DNA from: an uncultured Lentisphaerota bacterium
GTDB lineage: Bacteria > Verrucomicrobiota > Lentisphaeria > Oligosphaerales > CAITYL01
Reading direction: 5' to 3'
NCBI GenBank assembly: GCA_903921725.1
Contig: CAIXRA010000031.1
Location: 1-42,431, forward strand
Length of the DNA stretch: 42,431 nucleotides
Every line of letters begins with the position of its first letter. Positions within the stretch are counted from its first letter, which is position 1. The notes beneath the pieces are model-generated. The model was given only the letters and a program-made list of their open reading frames with translations. It searched no databases and was not told the origin of the DNA. Shown piece by piece: positions 25,106 to 34,237 of this stretch. The translations under genes and the position numbers were made by a program.

Positions 25106-26563
25106 TTAGAACTTGTACACCACGTCGAGCTGGATCAGGTTGGCCTTGTCGGCTGCGTTGATGGCGGCATTGTTGCCGGAACCACCGTTGATGCGGTTCA
25201 TCAGCATCAGCGTTCCGCCGACGTTGACGTTCTTGGTCACGTCGTAGCCTACGCGGAATATATGCCCTTGCATGTCCGTGTCCATCATGCCGCCGGTCTC
25301 GCCGAAGTCGCTGTCGCGCAGCGGGCCGAACACGCATTCGGCGCCGATGTAGGCGTAGCCGTAACCGACGGTCCACTTGCCGCGCTTCGCGTCGATACCG
25401 AGCAGCCAGCCGAGGTTCTCGGTGCCGGTGCTCTTGCTGCTGTCCGCCTGCTGCGACTTCATGCCGTCCGCGCTGGCGTTGTACACGACGTGGCCGTACG
25501 GCTTCAGCTCGATGCCGTTGACCGAGGTCTTGTACTCGGTGTAGGCGTCGATGATGTCATAGCCGTAACCGGTGCTCAAGCTGCCGAACGGCGTGCTCGG
25601 GTTCGTCGAATATTTCCACAGGTTGCCCGTGCTGTTGCGGTAGGCGTTGGTGATTTTCTGGTAGCCGAGGGCGCCGAGCCATTCGCTGTTCTCGCCCTTG
25701 TACTTGTACCCGCCCTGGAGCTGGAGGGAGTAGACGTTGTCGCCGAGGCCGCGCTGCGATTCCTGTCCGATCAGCGAACCCGAACTCAGATACTGGATCA
25801 TGTACACGCCGCCGGTCAGGAACGCGCCGGAGTACTCCTTGTCCAGCGGGTCGCCGTACTGGAGCGTCAGTCCCTGCGGCCGCAGGTCGCTGTCCGTGTT
25901 CAGGATGGTGCCGATGAACGGGTTCTTCTGCTGGCCGAGCGTCAGGCTGGCCGGCGTGCCGTCCAGGCTCCACTTGTGCTTGGCGTACGCGTAATCGAGC
26001 CACAGGCTGAGGTGGTCGTACGCGCCGTTGGTCGCCGTGCCGTAGTCCGCGTTCGTGCTGCGGCCGGTGGAGTCGTTGCCCGTCGCGACGCCGGCGCCGA
26101 CTTCCCAGTCCTCCGCCTTGTTCGTCCAGACGCCGCCGATGCGGAAGCGTTCACGGATGCGGGAGCGGTCGCCGTTGTTCAGGTCGTTCGCCTTGGACGG
26201 GGCGTTGTACTGGCGGTCGCGGAATTCGGCGCGTGCGCGCAGGTCGCCGGTGATCTTCAGTCCGTCGATCCCTTTGCCGAGCGTGAGCTTGCCATCCGTC
26301 GTCTCAACCTTCTTGTTGGTCTCGGCCACCGCCGCATTCGTCTCCATGACGACCTTCTTGACCTGCGCCGTGTCCTCAATCTGCTTTTTCTCAAGCTGGT
26401 CGAGCCGCTGCATCAGCGTCTCAATCTGGCTGTTCTGCTTTTGCACGAGTTCCGCCAGCTTGGCCGGATCCTGCGCCGCGGCGTCCGCCGCCCGCACGGA
26501 GATTGCGCTCCCCGCAATCGCCATCGCCAGCCCCGCCTTCATCCACTTCAGATTGATTGCCAT
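25106..26563 (-). CDS. outer-membrane porin, probably phosphate-selective or phosphate-starvation induced
   Basis: This 485-residue protein has a signal peptide (residues 1-25, ending VRAAD). A coiled coil follows at about 30-90 (KLAELVQKQNSQIETLMQRL), perhaps for trimerisation or periplasmic anchoring. Then comes a beta-barrel of alternating amphipathic strands (DLRARAEFRDRQ, DHLSLWLDYAYAKHKW, GWLLGIDAKRGKWTVGYGYA) ending in the outer-membrane terminal Phe (LDVVYKF). The general type is the putative porin family Porin_5. AAAGGA before the ATG at 26563 supports the start. It is first gene of a probable porin-pstS operon under a Pho box, so phosphate uptake through the outer membrane is the likely role, by context. 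Confidence 0.85.
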   Translation of the reverse strand: MAINLKWMKAGLAMAIAGSAISVRAADAAAQDPAKLAELVQKQNSQIETLMQRLDQLEKKQIEDTAQVKKVVMETNAAVAETNKKVETTDGKLTLGKGIDGLKITGDLRARAEFRDRQYNAPSKANDLNNGDRSRIRERFRIGGVWTNKAEDWEVGAGVATGNDSTGRSTNADYGTATNGAYDHLSLWLDYAYAKHKWSLDGTPASLTLGQQKNPFIGTILNTDSDLRPQGLTLQYGDPLDKEYSGAFLTGGVYMIQYLSSGSLIGQESQRGLGDNVYSLQLQGGYKYKGENSEWLGALGYQKITNAYRNSTGNLWKYSTNPSTPFGSLSTGYGYDIIDAYTEYKTSVNGIELKPYGHVVYNASADGMKSQQADSSKSTGTENLGWLLGIDAKRGKWTVGYGYAYIGAECVFGPLRDSDFGETGGMMDTDMQGHIFRVGYDVTKNVNVGGTLMLMNRINGGSGNNAAINAADKANLIQLDVVYKF

Positions 26564-26643
26564 GCGTCCTTTTCCTTTCTTTTCCGTAGCTTGCCTGTGT
26601 TTGCCGGTTTCGCCGGTGCGTTTTCGTTCTCTTTACGCCACCC

Positions 26644-26696
26644 ACTGTAGGCCCGGTTTGTGAGCGGCCGGTTAGCTTTTGTTAGGGGGTGGTTAA
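26644..26696 (-). promoter_or_regulatory. candidate Pho-box promoter of porin-pstS
   Basis: On the minus strand, TTAACC, CTAACA, CTAACC and CTCACA begin 11, 10 and 11 bp apart (26696 down to 26659), one per helical turn. The last repeat is followed by 9 nt and TACAGT (26644-26649), a possible -10. Direct repeats with 11-bp period next to -10 are the design of PhoB-controlled promoters. The same arrangement stands before the olsF-like gene at 37921. Confidence 0.65.
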
Positions 26697-26726
26697 GACT
26701 CCGCAAGGAATTGCCCCGGCGCATCC

Positions 26727-29225
26727 TCAGGCCACGTTCATCGCGCGGCCGGCGGCGGGGTCGGGCTGGATGGCGAGGTGGCCGCCCCGTCCCGTCTCCC
26801 GCTTCCGGCCCTCATCGGCGGCACGCCAGAGCAATTCCATGCTGGCCGTCCACTCCGAAGCCCGCGCGTTCTCCAATCCCCGCGACGACAGCACCGCCCG
26901 CAGGCCGGCATCCACGGCCAGGCGTTCCATGGCCCGGGCAAGCAGGCCGGGGCGCGCCACGTCCACCACGAGGCCGGAATGGTTTCTGGAGACGATCTCG
27001 CACGGGCCGCCGCGGTCGGCGACAATGACGGGGAGCCCGCACGCCTGCGCCTCCAGCACAACCGTTCCGCAGGTGTCGTCCGTGCCGGGAAAGACAAAGG
27101 CGTCCGCGCTGGAATAGGCCTGGACCAGTTCCTGCCCCTCCAGCGCCCCGGTGAAGAAGACGCCGTCGGCGGCGCCCCATTGCTCCTGAAGCGCGGGAAG
27201 GTGCGGTCCGTCCCCCACGATGATGAGGCTGTCGCCCGTCCGGCGGTGCCGCAGGTCTTGGAACGCCAATAGCAGCCCGTCCAGATTCATTTCCGCGGCG
27301 ACGCGGCCGGCGCACAGGTAGCGGAAACCGTCCTTCGGGACGCCGTAATCCCCCCAGAACGCGGGACTGCACTCCCGCAGGGAGAACTGGCCGAGATTCA
27401 CACCGCCGGGCAGGACCACCAACTTTTCCTCCTCAAGCCCGCGTTCCGCGAGCTTCCGCCGGTAGGCGTGGCTGGGCACAAACACGCTGTCGAGCTGTCC
27501 GAAAAACCAGCGCATATAGCGCCATGCGAGGTTCTCCATGATGTCGTCCTGAGTGAGCTGGAGGGCGCTGAGCGGCAGGTCGGTGTGGCAGACCCCCGTC
27601 ACGCGCAGCCCGAGCAGCCGCCCCGCCGCCAGCGCCGCGACGCCGACCGGACCGGGCGTGGAGATGACGATCTCCGAAAACCGTTCCTGCTCAAAATATT
27701 GCAGCATCTCCAGAAACGGCGGAAAGACCGCCTCACGCATCTCCCATTCCGGCAGGCTGAAGGTGCCGACCGGCTTGAAGTTCTTCAGCGGAACCGTAAC
27801 CTTCGGCGATTTCTCCTGGCAGGTGACTATGACCAGCCCCCGCCCCGCCTTGCGCGCGGCTTCCGCCATTGCCTGGATGGTGCGTGAGGTGCCGTTGCCA
27901 TCGCCGAAAACGTCCGTCACCCAAGCCTTCCTTTCGCCCACGTCGATCATCCCGTGCGCGGCGGGGAAGTGCGCGGCGATCACCTGGAGGAACGCCTCGT
28001 CCTTGTGCTGGGAGGCAAACGAGGCGAGGTACGGCGAGACGCCCAGCACCACCGGCACCAGCGCGGAAACAGCCTCCAGGCTTTCCAGCAACTCCCCCTT
28101 GCGGACGTGTCCGGCAAAGCGCTTGAGGAACGCGTAGCCGAGCTGCTGTCCGACCCGGCAGGCGAACTCGAACGCCCGCTGATTGTCGATTGTCTCCTCC
28201 GGTGCGGACTCCGCGGAATCCGACGCTAGGCTGGCGAATTCGCGCAGCAGCAGCGCCTCCGTGGCGGTCTGGCGGCGGCGCCCGAAGATGCGGCCTGCCA
28301 GGTGGCCCAGCGCCCCGCGGACGGAATTCGGCCGCGGCGAACCCTCCACCAGATGGCGGAGCAGGGCGCCCAGCGGGCTTCCTTCTCCGGCTTTCCCCCG
28401 GAGCACGCGCTGCCGGTAGTACTGGTATGCGATGGCGTACAGGCTGTGCGCGAATTTCAGACTGGTCCCGCACGAACCGCCCGGTTCATGCCGCCCGTCA
28501 CGGAGATGCCCGAGGAACTCCTGCACGGTGGCGGCGTGCGGCGTGACGGTGAACCCCTGCGCGGGGTAGCAGCCGCTGTGGTCGTCGCTGCCGCCCGTGA
28601 AGCTTTTCCGCCACGGTTCCGGCAGAACCGGCGCGATACCGTGTTTTGCGACCAGGTCGGCGATCACCGCCGGCGTCAGGTTCCCGAGGACGACCCGGGC
28701 CAGCTCGCTTGCCCGCGGATGCCGCGAACCGTTGACGCCCTCGAAGTTGTTGAACAGCAGGATCAGCTTCTCGACGTGCTCGACGGTCAGCCGGCTGTTC
28801 ACCCGGAAGAGCGGATGCGCGATGGCGTGCGCAATCCGGCCGCGCACCAGAAAGTCGCGGAGCTTGTAGATGTTCTCCCGCACCGCGTCGATTTCGGCGA
28901 ACTGCGCCTCCGTCACGCCCCAGACCAGGCAGTGGATCTTGCAGCCGTCCTCCGGAAAATAGGTGGTGACCTCCGCCGAAAGGAAGGTGTCCGGGTACTC
29001 CGCGATCTCCAGCGCGCCGGCAATCGAATTGTGGTCGGTGATGGTGACGAACCGCATCCCCCGCTCCTTGCAGCGCCGGTAGATCTCCTTCGGATCCATG
29101 AAGCTTTCCGGCGATCCCAGGCGGCGCAGGATCCACTCGCTCGGGCGGTCGGAGTATTTGCTGTGGACGTGCAGGTCGCAGGCGGAGGTGCGGGTTGCGC
29201 ACGGGGCGGCGGCTCTTGGTGCCAT
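26727..29225 (-). CDS. PHP-domain / GT4 glycosyltransferase fusion
   Basis: This 832-residue protein has an N-terminal PHP metal-dependent phosphoesterase domain, with DLHVHSKYSD (17-26), TITDHNSIAGALE, HAIAHPLF and TGGSDDHSG carrying the metal ligands. A helical middle spans about 240-450. A C-terminal GT4 glycosyltransferase has VISTPGPVGVAALAAGRLLG, LPGGVNLGQF, CAGRVAAEMNLDGLL and the donor site FVFPGTDDTCGTVVLEAQACG followed by ADRGGP. The last motif is typical of SqdX/MgtA-like enzymes that make glycolipids. AAGGAG precedes the ATG at 29225. Its neighbours are a CHAD protein 90 bp upstream and porin-pstS downstream, so a role in phosphate-poor conditions, perhaps phosphate-free lipid synthesis, is inferred. 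The PHP domain could remove a phosphate from an intermediate. Confidence 0.82.
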   Translation of the reverse strand: MAPRAAAPCATRTSACDLHVHSKYSDRPSEWILRRLGSPESFMDPKEIYRRCKERGMRFVTITDHNSIAGALEIAEYPDTFLSAEVTTYFPEDGCKIHCLVWGVTEAQFAEIDAVRENIYKLRDFLVRGRIAHAIAHPLFRVNSRLTVEHVEKLILLFNNFEGVNGSRHPRASELARVVLGNLTPAVIADLVAKHGIAPVLPEPWRKSFTGGSDDHSGCYPAQGFTVTPHAATVQEFLGHLRDGRHEPGGSCGTSLKFAHSLYAIAYQYYRQRVLRGKAGEGSPLGALLRHLVEGSPRPNSVRGALGHLAGRIFGRRRQTATEALLLREFASLASDSAESAPEETIDNQRAFEFACRVGQQLGYAFLKRFAGHVRKGELLESLEAVSALVPVVLGVSPYLASFASQHKDEAFLQVIAAHFPAAHGMIDVGERKAWVTDVFGDGNGTSRTIQAMAEAARKAGRGLVIVTCQEKSPKVTVPLKNFKPVGTFSLPEWEMREAVFPPFLEMLQYFEQERFSEIVISTPGPVGVAALAAGRLLGLRVTGVCHTDLPLSALQLTQDDIMENLAWRYMRWFFGQLDSVFVPSHAYRRKLAERGLEEEKLVVLPGGVNLGQFSLRECSPAFWGDYGVPKDGFRYLCAGRVAAEMNLDGLLLAFQDLRHRRTGDSLIIVGDGPHLPALQEQWGAADGVFFTGALEGQELVQAYSSADAFVFPGTDDTCGTVVLEAQACGLPVIVADRGGPCEIVSRNHSGLVVDVARPGLLARAMERLAVDAGLRAVLSSRGLENARASEWTASMELLWRAADEGRKRETGRGGHLAIQPDPAAGRAMNVA

Positions 29226-29315
29226 GGTGGGTCTCCTTCGTCGGCATGGTTTTCATCATGCTCGAAAGGAAGGTAAACCGGCAATGCAAGCCTTTGGTAA
29301 GCAAAGCATTAAAAA

Positions 29316-30233
29316 TCAGATAATAACGCCGCCGCATCCGCCGCCCGCGTCTCCTTCGTGCATCCGCAGCGCACGGCGGATGGCGCGCCGTTTCCGGACG
29401 CCGTTGGCGGCCAGGGTTCGGCGGGTGCAGGCCGCCAGCATGCGAACTCCGCAACCTTTTTCGCGTGCGCGCCTCCGCAGCTCCGCCGCCGCCGTGCGGA
29501 ACGCCTCCCGGAACACCGCGGCGTCGTGCGCCTCGCCAAGGGCGTCCTGAAGCTCCGTCAACTGTCCGATGGTGACGCCGTCAGGGACGGCCTGGCCGGG
29601 CATGGAAGAGAGCGCCTCCAGCCGGTAGCGCAGTTTTTTCACGGCGACCCGCCAGCCGTGCAACGCCGCGTCTTCCGGATTGGCGAGCGCGGCGTCCGCC
29701 GCCTGTTGGCATGCCGCCTGCAGTTCAAGGGCTGAATCCGCCAGCCGTTCCGGCCCCGGTCCGCCGCCTTCCGCCCCGGCCTTTTCCAACGCCCCGGCCA
29801 GCTTCCGGATCCGCGCCGCCAGCCTGCGGCCGCGCGCCGGCTCTCCATCCAGCGCCTCCGCCAGCCGCCGCCGTTGTTTCAGGAAATGACGCCGGAGCCG
29901 CCGGAACGCCGGCGCCAGATCCGGCGCGGCGCGTGCCGCCACGCGATCCAGGAACGCCATCTGCACATCCAGATCCCGGAGCGCGCCAAAGCCGGCGGCG
30001 AAGCGCCCCAACGCCCGGGAAAGCTTGCGGAATTTCCCACGCCCGCCCCAAAGCTGCGCCAATCGCAGGGCGTTCCGCATCCGCCGCGAGGCCACCCGAA
30101 GCTTGTGGACACGTTTCACGGCCAACCCGTGCCGTTCCATGCCTCGGCGCACGCGATCGAATACCTTGGCACGTTCGTCCAGCAGCGAGGCAAGCCAGTG
30201 TCGGTAAACTTCTTGTTTTTGACTGGCCTTCAT
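29316..30233 (-). CDS. CHAD domain protein (polyphosphate-associated)
   Basis: This 305-residue, strongly basic, all-helical protein has a CHAD domain: HKLRVASRRMRNALRLAQLW, ALRDLDVQMAFLD and the second-half repeat GWRVAVKKLRYRLEAL, with LQDALGEAHDAAVF. The conserved His, Arg and Lys form a basic channel that binds polyphosphate, and CHAD proteins have been found on polyphosphate granules. No CYTH or other partner domain is fused. A perfect TATAAT (minus strand, 30301-30306) lies 68 bp before the start and is a likely -10. The Shine-Dalgarno is weak. The gene stands first in a minus-strand run with the PHP-glycosyltransferase. Confidence 0.87.
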   Translation of the reverse strand: MKASQKQEVYRHWLASLLDERAKVFDRVRRGMERHGLAVKRVHKLRVASRRMRNALRLAQLWGGRGKFRKLSRALGRFAAGFGALRDLDVQMAFLDRVAARAAPDLAPAFRRLRRHFLKQRRRLAEALDGEPARGRRLAARIRKLAGALEKAGAEGGGPGPERLADSALELQAACQQAADAALANPEDAALHGWRVAVKKLRYRLEALSSMPGQAVPDGVTIGQLTELQDALGEAHDAAVFREAFRTAAAELRRRAREKGCGVRMLAACTRRTLAANGVRKRRAIRRALRMHEGDAGGGCGGVII

Positions 30234-30517
30234 GGCACATCATCCATTGTGCGCCCGCCGCGCGGCATTTTCGCTGTACAAGGGGAACCACTTTCACACC
30301 ATTATAGCATGATTTCAACAATCAAAACACCAAGTTGAATCGGTTGCCTCGTCTGTTATCGGCGCGAAGCTTTAACAAGAAGGGAATCTGCGCGTGAAAC
30401 CTTTGCGGGAGTGCAACATTTTCCGGGCGGAGCGTGTCTAATCCGCCGTTGCCACAGATGGCAACAAACCGCCGGGAACCAGCCGTCACCAACCGAACGT
30501 TGTGTTATACTATCTTC

Positions 30518-30796
30518 ATGCGCACCACCATTCCCATCCACGCCCTCATCGGCTGCCTGCTGCTCGCCCTGTCGCTTTGGGCACCGCGCAACGGGACGGA
30601 TGCGTGCACGCCGCCTGGGGAACCGGTGGCGGCCTCCACCGCAGACATGGCTGCCGATGTACCGCATGGGGATGACGCCATCGAGGCTGAATGGCCAGGC
30701 TCCCTGCCGCGCCCGATGACCCTGATCCTCTTCGCCGCCCCCGGCGTTCGCACACGCCTGGCCGTTCCGGCCATCTTCCGCCCGCCGATTGCCTGA
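30518..30796 (+). CDS. small putative secreted protein
   Basis: A 92-residue opening begins with a plausible signal peptide: MRTTIP, then HALIGCLLLALSLWAP. The remainder is acidic, then Pro-rich, without recognisable family. TATACT at 30506-30511 stands only 6 bp before the ATG, so if it is a -10 element the transcript would be leaderless. No Shine-Dalgarno is seen. It could be a chance opening; I keep it for its signal-like N-terminus. Confidence 0.3.
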   Translation: MRTTIPIHALIGCLLLALSLWAPRNGTDACTPPGEPVAASTADMAADVPHGDDAIEAEWPGSLPRPMTLILFAAPGVRTRLAVPAIFRPPIA

Positions 30797-31174
30797 ATTC
30801 CGGCCATGACAACGGCCCGAAACCCGATCGCCCGGCGTACCATGCGCGGGATCCGAAGTGAAATCGCACCTCCATGCGAGGGTTGACGGTCTCATTGCGC
30901 ACCCCGCACAAACACCTTTAGCGCTTATCCGTGAATTAAAAATGCCGCCGCGACCCGGAGGGCTGCCATCCTTTTGGGCCGCGTTTTCCAATGTTCAGTC
31001 GTTACATGCTCCTCCTTCACATCGAAAAAAATCGGCTCAAAATGATTGGCAACAGACGGTATTTTTAATTCACGGATAAGCACTTAGGCGTCGGGCTGAC
31101 CGATACGCCGCGGAACGCCGCCCCAGATTGCAGACGCCCTCGCCTGTTTGAGTTCATCATGCATGGAGTTCACC
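30797..31174. other. 378-bp intergenic region before the P-type ATPase gene
   Basis: The region contains the MITE-like element described separately (30918-31086). Upstream of it, 30797-30917 shows no gene or clear promoter. Between the element and the ATPase start there are only 88 bp, with no consensus -35/-10 pair that I can defend, so the element may supply or shape the transcription signals. Confidence 0.5.
30918..31086. mobile_element. MITE-like element with about 28-bp terminal inverted repeats
   Basis: The left end (30918-30947) contains GCTTATCCGTGAATTAAAAA, and the right end (31057-31084) is its reverse complement with about two mismatches, leaving a 110-bp AT-richer interior with no coding capacity. 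The total of about 170 bp is typical of a non-autonomous miniature element. Flanking CTTTA and CTTAG are too different to claim a target duplication. A solitary copy of the same end is at 35263-35292. No matching transposase is in the window. Confidence 0.6.
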
Positions 31175-33751
31175 ATGAGCAAAGCCCGTCCCTCCATTGA
31201 CACCATCAAAGGCCTGACCGCAGCCGAAGCCTCGGCCCGTTTTGCGGCCGACGGTCCCAACGAACTGCCCGCCGGCCGGCGGCGCGGCATGCTGGACACC
31301 GTGCGCGATGTCCTGCGCGAGCCGATGTTCCTGCTGCTGGTCGCCTGCGGCACCTTGTACTTCATCCTGGGCGATGTCCAGGAAGGGTGCATGCTCATGG
31401 GTTTCGTGTTCGTGATCATTGGCATTACCGTTTATCAGGAACGCAAGACCGAACGTGCGCTGGAGGCGCTGCGTGATTTGTCGAGCCCCCGTGCGTTGGT
31501 GATCCGTGACGGCAACCAGCAGCGCATCCCGGGGCACGAAGTCGTCCGCGGCGACGTCATCATCGTCTCGGAGGGCGACCGCATCCCGGCGGACGCCCGT
31601 CTCATGGAATGCGTCAACCTCGCGGTGGACGAATCCATGCTGACCGGCGAGTCCGTGCCGGTGCGCAAGCACCAGTGGGACGGCACTTCGGCGGCGACCC
31701 GTCCGGGCGGCGACGACCTGCCCTCCATCTACTCGGGTTCCCTGGTGGTGAGCGGCTGGGGCGTGGCGGAAGTGCAGGAGACGGCCGGGGCGACGGAAAT
31801 GGGCAAGATCGGCAAGGCGCTGCAGTCGGTGGAGACGGAAAACACGCGCTTGCAGAAGGACACGGCCAAACTGGTGCGCACCTTTGCCATCATCGGGCTG
31901 AGCGCCTGCGTCGTCTGCGTCGTCGTGTTCACGCTGTGCCGTGGCGACTTCATGCAGGGGCTTCTGGCGGGCATTGCCCTGGCCATGGCCACGCTGCCGG
32001 AGGAGTTTCCGGTGGTGCTCACCATCTTCATGGCCCTCGGGGCGTGGAGGATGTCGCGCCACCGCGTGCTCACCCGCCGCATGGCCGCCGTGGAAACCCT
32101 GGGTGCCGCCACCGTGCTCTGCACCGACAAGACCGGTACGCTGACGCAGAACCGGATGACGGTGGTGCGGCTGTGCGATGCCACCGGCAACCGCTGGGTG
32201 GCGGGTGACAAGCGCGAACTGCCGGAGCCGTTCCATATCACCATGGAATACGGCGCCTTGGCGAGCCAGCATGAACCGTACGACCCCATGGAAAAAGCAA
32301 TCCGCGGGCTGGCCCGTGAATTCCTGGCCGGTTCGGAGCACGACCACGCGGACTGGGAACTGGTGCGCCAGTACCCGCTGTCGCGCGAACTTCTGGCCAT
32401 CTCGCATGTCTGGAAATCGCCGGACGGCGAGACGTACACCGTGGCGGCCAAGGGCGCGCCGGAAGCGATCCTTGATCTCTGTCATCTGCCGGAGGCGCAG
32501 CGCGCGGTGATCCTGGGCCAGGTTTCCGAACTGGCCAACCAGGGCTTGCGCGTGCTCGGCGTCGCCCGCGCCGATTTCGCGGCCGGAGATCTGCCGGAGC
32601 ATCACCACGCCTTTGAGTTCACCTTCCTCGGCCTGATCGGCCTGGAAGATCCCGTGCGCCCGACGGTTCCCGGAGCCATCCGTGAATGCTACGACGCCGG
32701 CATCCGCGTGGTCATGATCACCGGCGACTATCCCGGCACCGCCCGGAAAATCGCCGAAACCATCGGCCTGCGCGCGCCGGACCGCATCATCACCGGTCCG
32801 GAACTGGACGCCATGGATGACGCGGCCCTGACGCAGCGGGTAAAGGACGTCGCCGTCTTCGCCCGCGTCGTGCCCGAGCAGAAGCTGCGCATCGTCAATG
32901 CCTTCAAGGCCGCCGGCGAAGTGGTGGCCATGACCGGTGACGGCGTCAATGACGCGCCCGCCCTCAAAAGCGCGCACATCGGCGTGGCCATGGGCGAACG
33001 CGGCACGGACGTGGCCCGCGAGGCGTCCGCCATCGTGCTCACGGACGATGATTTCGCCTCCATCGTCCGGGCGGTGCGCATGGGCCGGCGGATTTACGAC
33101 AACATCCGCAAGGCGATGACCTACATCCTCTCGGTGCACGTGCCGATTGCCGGCATGTCCATGCTGCCGATCTTCTACAAGGAATGGCCGCTGATCCTGC
33201 TCCCGGTACACATCGTGTTTCTGGAGTTGATTATCGACCCCGCCTGCTCCGTCGCCTTTGAGGCGGAGAAGGAAGAACGCAACATCATGAACCGGCCGCC
33301 GCGGAGTCCGCTGGCACCGCTGTTCTCCGGCCGTGACATGCTCATCGCCCTGGCCCAGGGCTTTATCGTGCTGCTGCTGACCGTGGCGGTGTTCCTGATG
33401 GGCATTCATCGAGGACTGGCACCGGAGGACACCCGTTCGCTGACCTTCGCCACGCTGGTCGTGTCGAACATCGGGCTGATCCTGGTGAACCGTTCATGGA
33501 CCCTGTCGCTGGTGGCGTCGCTACGCATGTCCAACCGGGCCTTCTGGTGGGTGCTCGGCGGTGCGTCAAGCATGCTGGTGCTGGCGGTGTACACCCCGAT
33601 CCTGCAACGGTTGTTCCACTTCCAGGCGCTGCACGCCGCAGACTGGGGCGTCTGCCTGGGTGCCGGCTTTACCGGCATCGCGCTGATTGAATTCCTGAAG
33701 CGCCTGTACCGCACGGGCGGCGGCAACGCCGCCCCTGCCGCCAAGGCGTAA
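31175..33751 (+). CDS. cation-transporting P-type ATPase (P2 type)
   Basis: This 858-residue P-type ATPase has the N-terminal GLTAAEASARFAADGPNELP cation-ATPase motif, the actuator TGES (157-160), membrane motif MATLPEEFPVV, the phosphorylation site DKTGTLTQN (Asp318), KGAPEAIL for nucleotide binding, MITGDYPGTA, the hinge TGDGVNDAPALKSAHIG and six C-terminal TM helices. It pumps a cation, most likely Ca2+ or another divalent ion, across the inner membrane. The classical PEGL is replaced by PEEFP, a variant known in bacterial homologues, so ion choice is uncertain. GGAG six bases before the ATG at 31175 fixes the start. A His- and acid-rich membrane protein follows 39 bp downstream. Confidence 0.92.
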   Translation: MSKARPSIDTIKGLTAAEASARFAADGPNELPAGRRRGMLDTVRDVLREPMFLLLVACGTLYFILGDVQEGCMLMGFVFVIIGITVYQERKTERALEALRDLSSPRALVIRDGNQQRIPGHEVVRGDVIIVSEGDRIPADARLMECVNLAVDESMLTGESVPVRKHQWDGTSAATRPGGDDLPSIYSGSLVVSGWGVAEVQETAGATEMGKIGKALQSVETENTRLQKDTAKLVRTFAIIGLSACVVCVVVFTLCRGDFMQGLLAGIALAMATLPEEFPVVLTIFMALGAWRMSRHRVLTRRMAAVETLGAATVLCTDKTGTLTQNRMTVVRLCDATGNRWVAGDKRELPEPFHITMEYGALASQHEPYDPMEKAIRGLAREFLAGSEHDHADWELVRQYPLSRELLAISHVWKSPDGETYTVAAKGAPEAILDLCHLPEAQRAVILGQVSELANQGLRVLGVARADFAAGDLPEHHHAFEFTFLGLIGLEDPVRPTVPGAIRECYDAGIRVVMITGDYPGTARKIAETIGLRAPDRIITGPELDAMDDAALTQRVKDVAVFARVVPEQKLRIVNAFKAAGEVVAMTGDGVNDAPALKSAHIGVAMGERGTDVAREASAIVLTDDDFASIVRAVRMGRRIYDNIRKAMTYILSVHVPIAGMSMLPIFYKEWPLILLPVHIVFLELIIDPACSVAFEAEKEERNIMNRPPRSPLAPLFSGRDMLIALAQGFIVLLLTVAVFLMGIHRGLAPEDTRSLTFATLVVSNIGLILVNRSWTLSLVASLRMSNRAFWWVLGGASSMLVLAVYTPILQRLFHFQALHAADWGVCLGAGFTGIALIEFLKRLYRTGGGNAAPAAKA

Positions 33752-33790
33752 TGCAACCTGCCAAATTAAACGCTACAAGGACATACTGCC

Positions 33791-34237
33791 ATGGATTTTC
33801 TGGAAGACCTGTTTGAACGGCGCGAAGGCCGCCGGGGCGGACGCAACAACAACCACAACCACGAGGACGACCGCGACCGTGAGCGCATGGCGCCCCCCGG
33901 CTCCAAAAACAGACGGCAAAATCACGAGGAGGAGGAGGACGGCCAGGGCCGGGGCTGGCATCAAGGCGGCCAATACGGCCATGATGAGGATGAGGGCTGG
34001 GGCCGCGGGGATGCCCATTCGTCACTGCTTCGCTGGCGCGAACATCTGCGCCAACCGATGGTGCGAGTCGGACTCGCGGTGACCGCCATTCTGCTGCTGC
34101 TGGTCTGCGCCGGCATTCTGGTGCTGGCATGGCCATGGCTGGCAAAGGCCGCGGCATACGTCAACCAGCACGGCATCCAGGGCGTTCTTGAGTCCCTGCA
34201 GGGAACCGGCAACCGCGTCTGGAAAGGCAGCGGGTGA
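33791..34237 (+). CDS. small His/acid-rich single-TM protein, putative ATPase partner
   Basis: This 148-residue protein has an extremely charged N-terminal half, with NNNHNHEDDRDRER, NHEEEEDGQG and HDEDEGWGRGDAH, resembling a metal-binding or disordered tail. One strong TM helix lies at about 92-114 (VGLAVTAILLLLVCAGILVL), followed by a short amphipathic C-terminus. I recognise no family. AAGGAC before the ATG and its position 39 bp after the P-type ATPase suggest one operon. It might chelate the transported ion or regulate the pump, which is inference from composition and context. A run of ten C (34242-34251) follows its stop. Confidence 0.65.
   Translation: MDFLEDLFERREGRRGGRNNNHNHEDDRDRERMAPPGSKNRRQNHEEEEDGQGRGWHQGGQYGHDEDEGWGRGDAHSSLLRWREHLRQPMVRVGLAVTAILLLLVCAGILVLAWPWLAKAAAYVNQHGIQGVLESLQGTGNRVWKGSG

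Noticed and set aside
30356..30991. 211-codon minus-strand opening between the CHAD and ATPase genes
   Set aside because: It runs into the MITE-like element, has no Shine-Dalgarno and no coding character, and conflicts with the small plus-strand ORF.
31157..33409. 750-codon minus-strand opening opposite the P-type ATPase
   Set aside because: The plus strand has all P-type ATPase motifs over its full length; the antisense peptide is His/Arg/Gly-rich with no recognisable domain.
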